Under the pieces are notes generated by a model that saw only the letters and a program-made list of their open reading frames with translations, was not told the origin of the DNA and did not search any database. Position numbers and translations under genes: made by a program. 64,000 nucleotides of DNA from Lentzea albida (GTDB taxonomy: Bacteria; Actinomycetota; Actinomycetes; Mycobacteriales; Pseudonocardiaceae): positions 124,001 to 188,000 of the forward strand of contig NZ_FOFV01000013.1 of NCBI RefSeq assembly GCF_900111005.1, read 5' to 3'. Within the stretch, counting starts at the first letter, position 1; each line of letters starts with the position of its first letter. This document shows positions 15,403 to 23,900 of the stretch, in pieces.

Positions 15403-17483
15403 CGGCCGGTCACGGTGCAGGTGGCGGTCGCGGACCTGCCGGGGTTGCTCTCCGACACGGCCGTCAGCGTCACCTTGGACATCGCCGAACCACCGCCCCG
15501 CTGCACGTGCACCGGGACGTCGACGCGACCGCCGAACTTGGCCGTGGCCAACGCGTTCGGCACCGAGACGGTCCAGCCGTTCGACGCCGTCGCCGTCACG
15601 CGGTAGACGTCACCGTCGAGGTACTGGTCGACGGGCTCCGGGTGCTGTCCGCCCGGCACCGCTGCCCGGCCGGTGTTGGTCAGCGGGAACTTGCACGTCG
15701 CCACGCCCGAGGAGTCGACCCGTGCCGCGGTCGGCGTCACGCGCACGCCGCGCTGCTGCGGGCCGGCGCCGTCGAGCGACCGGATCGCCACCGTGTACGA
15801 CAGCACGCCGCGCGAGTCGCGCTGCAGGTCCAGCACGTAGAAGTGCAGGCGGTTGGCCGTGTCGACGAACTCGAACTCGCTGCCGGAGTTCGTACCCGCG
15901 TGGAACAGCGCGTCGGACAGCTGGCGGTAGTCGCCGATCGTGATCGGGACCCTGGTGCCGTCGGGCAGGACGTAGTCGGTCATGCCGATGTCCTGCGGGT
16001 TGGCGTCGACCACCCACGTGAACGGTGCGGCGTCGACGTTCTTGGTCTTGGCGAGCAGCACGCCGGAGTCCGGGGTGAACGAGTCGGCGCCCATCCGGTC
16101 CACGACCTCGAGCGTGTAGTTGTTGTAGCCGCCGCCGTCGCAGAACGGGTCGGTGGAGACGTTGCAGGACGGCGTCTTGTCGCCCGTGCCCAGTGCGAGG
16201 TTGATGCCCGTCAGGCCGGCATCTCCGGGGTTCACCTCACGCGCGGTGATCTTCGCGATGACCGTGCCGGAGCCGGCCAGCGCCTCGCGGGACAGCCGCA
16301 GGACGTTCTTCTCGTCGATGATGCCGAGCTTGATCTTGTTGCGCAGGGTCTGTTGCGCGCCAAGGGATGCGCCACCGGTCGCCGGGATCGTCCAGCGCGA
16401 GTGCGGGCCGCCGGGGCCGTTGAACGAGCCGCGCGACAGCATGTCCCACGGGCCGCTGTAGTCACGGCGCGGCGGGCTGCCGTACGGGTTGTTGTAGTTG
16501 TCACCGATGCCGAGGATGTGGCTCAGCTCGTGCGCGTAGACGCCCTGGCCGGAGCTCTCGGCCTGGGTGGACGAGCCACCGCCCGCGTTCGGCCAGATCG
16601 ACGAGCCCGCGGCCCACGACGTCCAGTCGACGTACCGGGTGCGCGACCAGTTCGGCAGCGCGGGGTCCGGCGGGCCGAAGTCGTCGGTCACGTCCTCCTT
16701 GGTCCGGAACTTCATCATCCCGAACTCCTGCCAGGTTCCGGACTCGTCCTGGCCCGCCGACAGGTAGTAGATGAAGTCGTACCCCGCGGGCACCTCGGCG
16801 CCGACGTCGGCCACCCACGCGGCACGGCCGTCGGTGCGGATGTTGCGGTTGCAGGAGTCGCCCGCGGGACATCCGGTCCCGCCCTGGAACTCCATGGCGT
16901 ACTCGTGGTCCTTGCCCGGCATCTGGTACGGGCCGAACGCCTTCAGCTCGACGCCGTAGCGCCCGCCGGAGGTCTCCATCCAGTACTCGTGCACGGTGTG
17001 GCCGCGGTTGAGGCCGTTCGGCTTGTTGAGGAAGTCCTGGTAGAACTGGCCGACCTCGGCGCGCGGCACCCCGGAGGCCTCGGCGCTCGGGTTGCCGAAC
17101 ACCGTGGAGTTCTTGGGCTGCGTGACGACGAACGGCTGGTTCGGGTAGTCCAGCAGGACCAGCGCGCCCTTGAAGTTGCGCACCGACCCCTTGACCGCCG
17201 GGTCGGCCCAGTTCGTGCCGGGGATCTTCTTGTAGTCCCGCTCCCACGTCATGTGGTCGGGGTTGACCCAGTTCTGCGGGTCGATCGGGCCCGGGAACCC
17301 GGCCTGCGCGAGGACGCGCGCGGAGTCCCTCGTCTGCTGCCAAGGCTGTTGCTGAGGCCAGTGGTCGTACTGCCAGTGGTTCGCCGGCTCGTCAGGGGCT
17401 GCGGCGGAGTTGCCGACGTTGACCATCGCGATCGAGAGGAGCGCGGTGATCAGCAAGGCAGGGCGCCGGTGTGTGCGCTTCAT
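15399..17483 (-). CDS. Secreted M6 family (immune inhibitor A-like) metalloprotease
   Basis: This 694-residue secreted zinc protease has a Sec signal peptide at residues 1-28 (MKRTHRR then a hydrophobic core, ending NSAAAP). The catalytic region contains HELSHILGIGD near residue 318, fitting HExxHxxGxxD. M6 hallmarks such as 'NFKGALVLLDYPNQPF' and 'YWMETSGGRYGVE' lie before it, and 'GPWDMLSRGSF', a Met-turn-like element, after it. Several cysteines (CPAGDSC, CNVSTDPFC) suggest disulfides. The last 110 residues form a beta-rich domain. It probably degrades external proteins. The gene runs convergently into the small membrane gene and has no operon partner. Confidence 0.9.
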   Translation of the reverse strand: MKRTHRRPALLITALLSIAMVNVGNSAAAPDEPANHWQYDHWPQQQPWQQTRDSARVLAQAGFPGPIDPQNWVNPDHMTWERDYKKIPGTNWADPAVKGSVRNFKGALVLLDYPNQPFVVTQPKNSTVFGNPSAEASGVPRAEVGQFYQDFLNKPNGLNRGHTVHEYWMETSGGRYGVELKAFGPYQMPGKDHEYAMEFQGGTGCPAGDSCNRNIRTDGRAAWVADVGAEVPAGYDFIYYLSAGQDESGTWQEFGMMKFRTKEDVTDDFGPPDPALPNWSRTRYVDWTSWAAGSSIWPNAGGGSSTQAESSGQGVYAHELSHILGIGDNYNNPYGSPPRRDYSGPWDMLSRGSFNGPGGPHSRWTIPATGGASLGAQQTLRNKIKLGIIDEKNVLRLSREALAGSGTVIAKITAREVNPGDAGLTGINLALGTGDKTPSCNVSTDPFCDGGGYNNYTLEVVDRMGADSFTPDSGVLLAKTKNVDAAPFTWVVDANPQDIGMTDYVLPDGTRVPITIGDYRQLSDALFHAGTNSGSEFEFVDTANRLHFYVLDLQRDSRGVLSYTVAIRSLDGAGPQQRGVRVTPTAARVDSSGVATCKFPLTNTGRAAVPGGQHPEPVDQYLDGDVYRVTATASNGWTVSVPNALATAKFGGRVDVPVHVQRGGGSAMSKVTLTAVSESNPGRSATATCTVTGR

Positions 17484-17537
17484 GCGCTAACCGTGGTGCA
17501 GGAAGGCCCTCGCCAACCACCGTCGATCGTCTGCCGC

Positions 17538-18851
17538 TCAACGGAATTCCGGTAGATCGACGCGAACGGACGCACCGCGCGGTCTCGGCACGAACCGGAC
17601 GCTGCCGGAGTGCGCGGCCACGGTGTCCGCCACGATCGCCAGTCCCAGCCCCGATCCCGGCAGGCCGCGGGCGTCCGGGGCGCGCCAGAACCGCTCGAAC
17701 GCCGAGGTCCTGTGCTCGAACGGCACACCGGGGCCCTCATCACTCACCGTGAGCCAGCCGGGCTTCGAGCGGACCGTGATCGCGGAGCCCGCCGGGGAGA
17801 ACTTCACGGCGTTGTCGAGGAGGTTGAGCACACTGCGTTCCAGCGCGCCCGCGTCGCCGACGATCGACCACTCGGCGCGGTCGACGTCGAAGACGTGGTC
17901 GTGAGCGCGGCTGCGGGCTCGTTCGACGGCCCTGTCGATCACGCCGGCCACGTCGACGGAGTCGCTGGCCAGTTCCCGGTCGTCACGCGCCAGCACGACC
18001 AGTTCGGTGACGAGGTCGCTGAACTCCTGGCTCTGGGCCTGCAGGCGGTCGAGGACCTCGGCGCGCTGGGGCAGTTCGCGGCCCGTGCGCTCGGCGCGGA
18101 CCAGCAGGTCGATGTTGGTGCGCAGGCTCGTCAACGGGGTGCGCAGCTCGTGTGCGGCATCGTTGACCAGGTCTTTCTGGCGGCGGCGGGACTCGGCCAG
18201 CGCCGCGGTCATCGACGTGAACGCGCGGCCCAGGCGGCCCACCTCGTCCTGGCCGCCGACGGTGACGGGGGTGGTCAGGTCCTCGGTGCGCGCGATGTGT
18301 TCGGCGGTCTCGGTGAGGCGTTCCATGGGGGCGAGGGCGCGGCGGGTGAGCCACAGCCCGGCTCCGGCCACGAGCAGCGCGCCGAAGACCGACACGGCGG
18401 TCAGGACACCGGCGAGCGTGGTCAGGGTGCTGTTGATCTCGGCCTTGCTGCGGCTCAGGATCAGCACCTCGCCGGGGGCGATCGGCTGCAGCAGAACGCG
18501 TGCCTCGGCGCCCGACTCGGTGACGCCGTCGCGGAACGCCGGTGTGGCGACGACGTCCTCGGCAGAGGTGACGACGGGGTCGACGCCGGGTGGCGCGCAG
18601 CTCAGGCCGTCGGCGGTCAGGGTCTGGATGCCCTGCAGGACCTGCCGCAACCCCTCGGCGGGAACGCCTTCGTCGCACCGGATCTTGATGCGCGGCGGTG
18701 GGGTGCTGGCCAGCAACGACTTGTCGAGCTGCGAGCTCAGGTTGTGCTCGGTGGCGAGCCAGGTGACGACGCTGATCCCGGCGATCGCGACCGCCACGAC
18801 GAACGCGGTGATCAACGCGAGCTTGCTGCGCAGCAGGACCGGGCGGCTCAT
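17538..18851 (-). CDS. Two-component sensor histidine kinase
   Basis: This 437-residue membrane sensor kinase has TM1 at about 9-30, an extracytoplasmic domain of about 120 residues with two cysteines, TM2 at about 150-172, HAMP at about 175-225, an H-box NDAAHELRTPLTSLR near 234, N-box NLLDNAVKFSP near 344, and G-box GLPGSGLGLAI near 400. The arrangement matches MprB/TcrY-type actinobacterial kinases. Its ATG overlaps the regulator's stop by ATGA, so the pair is translationally coupled. The regulator's probable binding repeats lie beyond the regulator start, next to divergent cell-envelope glycosyltransferase genes, suggesting an envelope-related signal (inference). Confidence 0.92.
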   Translation of the reverse strand: MSRPVLLRSKLALITAFVVAVAIAGISVVTWLATEHNLSSQLDKSLLASTPPPRIKIRCDEGVPAEGLRQVLQGIQTLTADGLSCAPPGVDPVVTSAEDVVATPAFRDGVTESGAEARVLLQPIAPGEVLILSRSKAEINSTLTTLAGVLTAVSVFGALLVAGAGLWLTRRALAPMERLTETAEHIARTEDLTTPVTVGGQDEVGRLGRAFTSMTAALAESRRRQKDLVNDAAHELRTPLTSLRTNIDLLVRAERTGRELPQRAEVLDRLQAQSQEFSDLVTELVVLARDDRELASDSVDVAGVIDRAVERARSRAHDHVFDVDRAEWSIVGDAGALERSVLNLLDNAVKFSPAGSAITVRSKPGWLTVSDEGPGVPFEHRTSAFERFWRAPDARGLPGSGLGLAIVADTVAAHSGSVRFVPRPRGASVRVDLPEFR

Positions 18852-19513
18852 GGCGACTCGCGCAGGATGAAACCCATGCCGCGCACGGTGTGCAGCAGCC
18901 GCGGGCGGCCACCCGACTCGGTCTTGCGCCGCAGGTAGCCGATGTACACGTCGAGCAGGTTGGTGCCCTGGTCCTTGCCCCACACGGCGTGCCGGAGGTG
19001 CTGCTTGGTGAGCAGCCGCTCCGGGTCGCGCAGGAAGACGGTGAGCAGGTCGAACTCCGTCGGGGTCAGGTCGAGCAGCTCGCCGCCGCGCACGACCTCG
19101 TGGGCCGCCGGGTCCATCCGCAGGTCGGCGAACTGGAGCACCTGCGGTGGCGTCCGCCGCCGGTTCTGCTTCAGCAACGCCCTGATGCGCGCCAGCAGTT
19201 CCTCCAGCGCGAACGGTTTGACCAGGTAGTCGTCGGCGCCGGCGTCCAGGCCGGTGACCTTGTCGCCCAGCGCGTCGCGGGCGGTGAGCATCAGCACGGG
19301 CAGGCGCTCGCCGGCCGCGCGCAGGCGCCGGCAGGCCTCCGAACCGTCGAGCACGGGCATCATCAGGTCGAGGATCGCCAGGTCGGCGCGGTGCACCAGG
19401 GGGAGCGCCTCGGCGCCGTCCGCGGCGGTCGTGACCTCGTAGCCCTCGAACTCGAGGCTGCGCCGCAGACTGTCCCGGACGTCCGGGTCGTCGTCCACCA
19501 CGAGCAGTCTCAT
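18848..19513 (-). CDS. OmpR/PhoB-family response regulator
   Basis: The 221-residue regulator has a receiver domain with the acidic pair at residues 7-9, phospho-acceptor Asp49 (LAILDLMMP), the Thr of LMLTARD, and the Lys of LVKPF. The C-terminal winged helix (about 130-221, LTPTEFDLLTVFLRDPERLLTK, YIGYLRRK) is OmpR type. ATG 19513 is the conventional start (MRLLVVDDDPDVRD); longer versions run through the divergent promoter region. It is the partner of the coupled kinase. Direct repeats of CTCTCA 11 bases apart lie 48 bp from its start. Confidence 0.93.
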   Translation of the reverse strand: MRLLVVDDDPDVRDSLRRSLEFEGYEVTTAADGAEALPLVHRADLAILDLMMPVLDGSEACRRLRAAGERLPVLMLTARDALGDKVTGLDAGADDYLVKPFALEELLARIRALLKQNRRRTPPQVLQFADLRMDPAAHEVVRGGELLDLTPTEFDLLTVFLRDPERLLTKQHLRHAVWGKDQGTNLLDVYIGYLRRKTESGGRPRLLHTVRGMGFILRESP

Positions 19514-19560
19514 GCCGAGGACGGTAGAGCCGTTCGCTGTGAGCCAGCTGTGCATCCGGG

Positions 19561-19605
19561 CTCTCACGATTCTCTCAGCGGAAGCCAAGGACGTTCTCAC
19601 AACTC
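19561..19605. promoter_or_regulatory. Candidate OmpR-type direct-repeat operator
   Basis: CTCTCA occurs at 19561-19566 and again at 19572-19577, an exact 11-bp spacing (one helical turn), with a related TTCTCACAACT at 19595-19605. OmpR/PhoP-type regulators bind such same-face repeats. The sites lie between the two-component genes and the divergent glycosyltransferase pair, so either or both could be controlled. Confidence 0.5.
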
Positions 19606-19664
19606 CGTCAGCAGGCTCGATCTCGGAACGAGCGAGTCGTGTCCACAGTGGAACGGAGAGAGCC

Positions 19665-20885
19665 ATGACGGCGGTGAGCACCGCACAGGCCACAGGGACG
19701 GTGGACATCATGATCCCCGTGTACAACGAGGAACGCGCGCTGCCCGGCTGCGTCGAGGTCCTGCACGGGTTCCTGACCGAGCAGTTCCCGTTCGACTGGT
19801 CGATCGTGGTGGTCGACAACGCCAGCACGGACGGGACCCTGGAGGTCGCCCGCGATCTGGAACGGAAGTACGAGCGGGTACGCGTGCACCACCTCGACCG
19901 CAAGGGTCGCGGGCTGGCGCTGCGGGAGTCGTGGGGTTCCAGCGAGGCGGCGGTCGTCGTCTACATGGACGTCGACCTGTCGACCGGGCTGGACGGGCTG
20001 CTGCCGCTGGTCGCGCCGCTGCTCAACGGGCACTCGGACCTCGCGATCGGCTCGCGCCTCGCGCCCGGTTCGCGAACGGTGCGCGGGCCGCGGAGAGAGC
20101 TGGTGTCGCGCGCCTACAACGCGTTGATCAGGCTGACGCACGGCGCGCGGTTCAGCGACGCGCAGTGCGGGTTCAAGGCCGCGCGCACGGAGGTCGTCCG
20201 GCCGCTGCTCGGCCAGGCGCGCGACGAGGCGTGGTTCTTCGACACCGAACTGCTGCTCCTGGCCGAGCACAACGGTCTGCGCGTGCACGAGGTGCCGGTG
20301 GACTGGGTCGAGGACGTGGACAGCCGGGTCGACGTGGTCGGCACCGCGATCGACGACATCAAGGGGTTGATCCGCGTTGCCCGTGCCAAGGCCAACGGGA
20401 CGGCGCTCGTGACCGGGTTGCCGCGCCGGCCGCAGCCCCGCGCGATCCACCCGGACGCCGTGTTGAGCCGCAGCGAGGGCGGGCTCTCCTGGCAGGTGCT
20501 GTCGTTCGCGGTCATCGGCGTGATCTCCACGCTCGCGAACCTGGCCCTGTACGGCGCTTTCCGGCTGTGGTGGCCGGTGCTGGTGGCGAACCTCGCCGCG
20601 CTGGTGATCACCACGTTGTTCAACACGGAGGCCAACCGGCGCTTCACCTTCACGGCCCGCAACGCCTCGCGCGGCAAGACGCACCTGCAGGGGTTCGTGG
20701 TGTTCGGGCTCTACTACGCGTTCACGTCGGCCGCGTTGCTCGTGTTGCACGCGGTCTCCCCCGACCCGCCGCGCACCCTGGAACTGGTGGTGCTGCTCGG
20801 TTCCTCGGCACTGGGCACGGTGGGTCGCTTCTTCCTGCTGCGGAGCTGGGTGTTCCGCCGCAACGACCGAAAGGACGACGCATGA
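19665..20885 (+). CDS. GT2 polyprenyl-phosphate glycosyltransferase fused to GtrA-like membrane domain
   Basis: The first 240 residues of this 406-residue protein form a DPM1/ArnC-like GT-A domain (VDIMIPVYNEERALPG, VVVDNASTDGT, VYMDVDLSTGLDGLL). The last 130 form a GtrA-like four-helix membrane domain (VLSFAVIGVISTLANLALYG, FNTEANRRFTF). Such proteins load a sugar onto undecaprenyl or decaprenyl phosphate at the inner face of the membrane. ATG 19665 has GGAG six bases upstream. Its stop overlaps the ArnT-like gene start by ATGA. The pair therefore probably makes and then uses a lipid-linked sugar (as proposed for YkcC/YkcB-like proteins), under control of the divergent two-component system. 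Confidence 0.9.
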   Translation: MTAVSTAQATGTVDIMIPVYNEERALPGCVEVLHGFLTEQFPFDWSIVVVDNASTDGTLEVARDLERKYERVRVHHLDRKGRGLALRESWGSSEAAVVVYMDVDLSTGLDGLLPLVAPLLNGHSDLAIGSRLAPGSRTVRGPRRELVSRAYNALIRLTHGARFSDAQCGFKAARTEVVRPLLGQARDEAWFFDTELLLLAEHNGLRVHEVPVDWVEDVDSRVDVVGTAIDDIKGLIRVARAKANGTALVTGLPRRPQPRAIHPDAVLSRSEGGLSWQVLSFAVIGVISTLANLALYGAFRLWWPVLVANLAALVITTLFNTEANRRFTFTARNASRGKTHLQGFVVFGLYYAFTSAALLVLHAVSPDPPRTLELVVLLGSSALGTVGRFFLLRSWVFRRNDRKDDA

Positions 20886-22873
20886 CCGCCACTGCCGAAG
20901 TGGCAGCCCCTGCTGGCGAACCCGTCGAGGCACGACCTCCCCGTTGGCACGTCTGGGGTCTCGTCGCGATCTGCGTGCTGGCCGGTGGCCTGTACGCGTG
21001 GGCGATCGGCGCGGGACAGATCGGCAACTCCTACTACTCGGCCGCCGCGAAGTCGATGTCGACGTCGTTCACCAACTTCCTGTTCGGCTCGTTCGACCCG
21101 GCGGGCGTGGTGACCGTCGACAAGCCTCCGATGGCGTTGTGGCCGCAGGCGATCTCCGTGTGGCTCTTCGGGTTCCACGGCTGGGCGGTGTTGTTGCCGC
21201 AGGTGGTCGAGGGGGTCGCGGCGGTGTTCCTGCTGCACCGCACCGTCCGGCTGTGGGCGGGCGAACAGGTCGCGCTGCTCGCGGCGTTGATCTTCGCCCT
21301 CACGCCGATCACCGTCGCGATCAACCGCGACAACAACCCGGACACGTTGCTGGTGCTGCTGCTCGTCGCGTCCGCCTACGCCTTCACGCGGTCGGTCAAG
21401 GCCGCGGACAGCCGGTCGCGCACGAAGTGGCTGCTGTGGTGCGCCTTCTTCATCGGCTGCGGGTTCCTGACGAAGATGCTGCAGGCGTGGATCGTGGTCC
21501 CCGGCTTCGCCCTGGCCTACCTGGTCGGGACTTCAGGGGCGGTGAAACGGCGGATCCTCGACCTGCTCGCCGCCGGCGCGGTGCTGGTGGCGTCGTCGTT
21601 CTGGTGGGTGGCGCTGCACGCGTTCTGGCCCGGCTCCAAGCCGTACATCGGCGGGAGCACGGACGGCGGCGCGTGGGACCTGATCATCGGCTACAACGGG
21701 CTGGGCCGGGTGTTCGGCGGGAGCGGCAACCGGGGTGGCGGCAGCATGCCGGTGCCCAGCGGCGCGGCGCCGACCGGGCAGGGGCCGATGGAGTTCGGCG
21801 GACCCGGTGGCGGGGCGATGTTCGGCGGTCAGCCGGGCATCACGCGCATGTTCGACGCGTCGGTCGGCGGGCAGATCTCGTGGCTGCTGCCGTTGTGCCT
21901 GCTGGTCTTGGGAACCGTTTCCGTGGCGGGAGTGCTGCGCCGGCGGCGCGGGGTTCCCGGCGACGCGGCCGAGCGTGCGGGCTGGTTCCTGTGGGGCAGC
22001 TGGCTGCTCGTCACGGCGTTGGTGTTCAGCCTCGCGCAGGGCATCTTCCACCCGTACTACACGACGATGCTGGCGCCGGCCGTCGCCGCGATCAGCGCCG
22101 CCGGGATGGTGATGTTCTGGCGTGCCAAGAGCTTCGTGCGGTTCCTGCTTCCGCTGTCGGTCGTGCTGACGGCCGGGTGGGCGTTCGTGGTGGTCTCGCG
22201 CGACACGTCCTGGCACGGCTGGACGCGGTGGGCCGTGCTCGGCATGGCCGCTGTCGCCGTCGTCGTGCTGGTCCTGGGACTGCGCCGGGCCGGACTCGTG
22301 GCCGCGGTGGTCGCCGTCCTGCTGGTCCCCGCCGTGTGGTCCACGGCCACCGCGGCGACGGCGAGTTCGAACGGCACGATCCCCGCGGCCGGACCGGCGG
22401 AACGCGGCGGTGGTGGTTTCCAGGTCTTCGGCGGGCAGAGGCCGGGCAACGGCAGGCCCGCGCGGCCACAGATCGGCACGATGCCCGGCCCCGGCGGTGG
22501 TGGCCGGGGTGAGCTGACCGACGAGCAGAAGCGGATCCTGGCCTACGCCAGGGAGAACAGCGGTGGCGCGGAGATCACGCTCGCGGTCGCCGGGTCGTCG
22601 CAGATGGCCTCGCCGTTCATCATGGGTTCCGACGAGGTCGTGATCGGCATGGGCGGGTTCTCCGGCTCCGACGACGCGCCGTCGGTCGACCAGCTCCAGA
22701 CCTGGGTGAGCGAGGGCAGGCTGAAGTTCGTGCTCGGCGGTGGCGACCGGATGGGCGGTCCTGGCGGCCGTGACGACCACGGCCGCCAGGCGTGGATCTC
22801 CCAGCACTGCTCGGCGGTGGACCCGAACCTCTACGGCGGCGGATCGGAGCAGCTCCTGGAGTGCCGGGCGTGA
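20882..22873 (+). CDS. ArnT/PMT-like (GT39/GT83) membrane glycosyltransferase
   Basis: The 663-residue multi-pass membrane protein resembles YkcB/ArnT-type transferases. It has an early extracytoplasmic loop with 'GSFDPAGVVTVDKPPMALW' bearing the acidic catalytic region, followed by many helices. Two Gly/Pro-rich external stretches (about 280-325 and 505-545) and a soluble C-terminal domain of about 110 residues (ILAYARENSGGAEITLAV ... WISQHCSAVDP) complete it. Members transfer sugar from polyprenyl phosphate to an outer acceptor. The partner is the coupled GT2-GtrA protein. The acceptor is unknown; wall polymer or protein O-glycosylation are both possible. Confidence 0.88.
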   Translation: MTATAEVAAPAGEPVEARPPRWHVWGLVAICVLAGGLYAWAIGAGQIGNSYYSAAAKSMSTSFTNFLFGSFDPAGVVTVDKPPMALWPQAISVWLFGFHGWAVLLPQVVEGVAAVFLLHRTVRLWAGEQVALLAALIFALTPITVAINRDNNPDTLLVLLLVASAYAFTRSVKAADSRSRTKWLLWCAFFIGCGFLTKMLQAWIVVPGFALAYLVGTSGAVKRRILDLLAAGAVLVASSFWWVALHAFWPGSKPYIGGSTDGGAWDLIIGYNGLGRVFGGSGNRGGGSMPVPSGAAPTGQGPMEFGGPGGGAMFGGQPGITRMFDASVGGQISWLLPLCLLVLGTVSVAGVLRRRRGVPGDAAERAGWFLWGSWLLVTALVFSLAQGIFHPYYTTMLAPAVAAISAAGMVMFWRAKSFVRFLLPLSVVLTAGWAFVVVSRDTSWHGWTRWAVLGMAAVAVVVLVLGLRRAGLVAAVVAVLLVPAVWSTATAATASSNGTIPAAGPAERGGGGFQVFGGQRPGNGRPARPQIGTMPGPGGGGRGELTDEQKRILAYARENSGGAEITLAVAGSSQMASPFIMGSDEVVIGMGGFSGSDDAPSVDQLQTWVSEGRLKFVLGGGDRMGGPGGRDDHGRQAWISQHCSAVDPNLYGGGSEQLLECRA

Positions 22874-22876
22874 CGG

Positions 22877-23656
22877 TCAGGGCACCAGCGCCCACGCCTG
22901 CTGCGCGCTGGCCTTGCAGAAGGCGAGCCAACGGCTCTGCGTGGTGATCACGCCGTCGGAACCGGCGCGGACGAGGGCGGCTGAGGAGTCCCGCTGCGTC
23001 TGCGGGCCCCAGTCGCCGTCGATTCCGGTGGAGTAGCCCCAGATGTACTGACAGGCGGCCTGGACGAAGTACGTCTGGGTCGTCGAGGAGGTGGCGAAGC
23101 CGGAGTCGCCGCTGCCCGAGATCGCGTTGTCGATGTGGGCGTGGTTGTGGTGCTCGGCGTCGTCCAAGTACGAGAGGACGTGCCGGAAGTGGTGGTGCAG
23201 TGACGCCATCGTTCCCCAGTAACGGATGCGGGCGGTGCGCAGGGCGTCACCCGTCGTGTTCCGCCACTGGTCGTAACGGGCGTTGAAGGCGGTGAACGTC
23301 GCGCCCGTGTCGCGGTTCGTGATGAGCATGCGGGCGAGGTCGAACGCCCTGCCCTCGCCGTGCATGCCGGGCTTGTCCACATACGCGCCGTACGAGTAGA
23401 TCTTGTGCGGCGCGGTCCAGTGGTACGGCGTCCAGTTGCGCCAGTGCACGTGCCACGCCTCCAGCCGCGCGTAGAACGCGGGCTCGTAGCGGAACGACGT
23501 CGCGGCGCCGTTCACCTCGTAGAAGGTCGGCTGCGAGTTGATCTCGGAGTGGGTGACGAGGGCCGCCGCGGAGGCGTTCGGCGTGCCGAGCAGAACCGCC
23601 GCCGACCCCGCCACACCCGCGGCGAGGATGCTCCGGCGTGACACAGATCCGTCCAT
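22877..23656 (-). CDS. Tat-exported extensin/M15-like peptidase
   Basis: The N-terminus carries a twin-arginine signal (VSRRSILAAGVAGSAAVLLG) cleaved near ASA-A. The mature part has a LAS/M15-type metal site: 'GMHGEGRAFDLARM' (His and Asp) and 'HHNHAHID' (HxH), as in VanY/extensin-type D,D-carboxypeptidases. The C-terminal 60 residues resemble a peptidoglycan-binding repeat (CQYIWGYSTGIDGDWGPQTQR). A cell-wall peptidase or wall-binding role is likely. ATG 23656 has no strong ribosome site, but the Tat signal fixes the start. The 259-residue product ends four bases from the convergent glycosyltransferase stop. Confidence 0.8.
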   Translation of the reverse strand: MDGSVSRRSILAAGVAGSAAVLLGTPNASAAALVTHSEINSQPTFYEVNGAATSFRYEPAFYARLEAWHVHWRNWTPYHWTAPHKIYSYGAYVDKPGMHGEGRAFDLARMLITNRDTGATFTAFNARYDQWRNTTGDALRTARIRYWGTMASLHHHFRHVLSYLDDAEHHNHAHIDNAISGSGDSGFATSSTTQTYFVQAACQYIWGYSTGIDGDWGPQTQRDSSAALVRAGSDGVITTQSRWLAFCKASAQQAWALVP

Positions 23657-23690
23657 GCCCGAAGTGTTCTGCCGGGCATGAACGCGATCC

Positions 23691-23804
23691 CTAGTCCCGC
23701 GACCAGTTCTCGGCCGCCGGTACGTCCTCTTCGTCCGCCTCGTCCGCCTGGTCCTCGAGCACGCGGCGGACCTGTTCCTCGCTCGCACCGAACATGAAGC
23801 ACAT
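23691..23804 (-). CDS. Small acidic protein of 37 residues (possible)
   Basis: A short frame starting MCFMFGASEEQVRR and ending AAENWSRD is mostly helical and acidic. It has no ribosome site, but TAGCGT lies exactly seven bases before the ATG (23817-23812), the leaderless-promoter spacing seen repeatedly in this window. It sits upstream of, and on the same strand as, the Tat-exported peptidase. I recognise no family. It may also be chance. Confidence 0.35.
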   Translation of the reverse strand: MCFMFGASEEQVRRVLEDQADEADEEDVPAAENWSRD

Positions 23805-23900
23805 GCTCCTGACGCTAGGCGCCTCCCGCGGGGCCGGGCTTCTCGATTCCTGCTCGCTGTCGCCCCTTCTCGTTGCGGCCCCGGCGTGTTGGGATGCACC

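Noticed and set aside
18890-22873. Giant frame ending in the ArnT-like protein
   Set aside because: The upstream part is antisense to the response regulator and frame-shifted in the GT2 gene; the ATG at 20882 with ATGA coupling is the real start.
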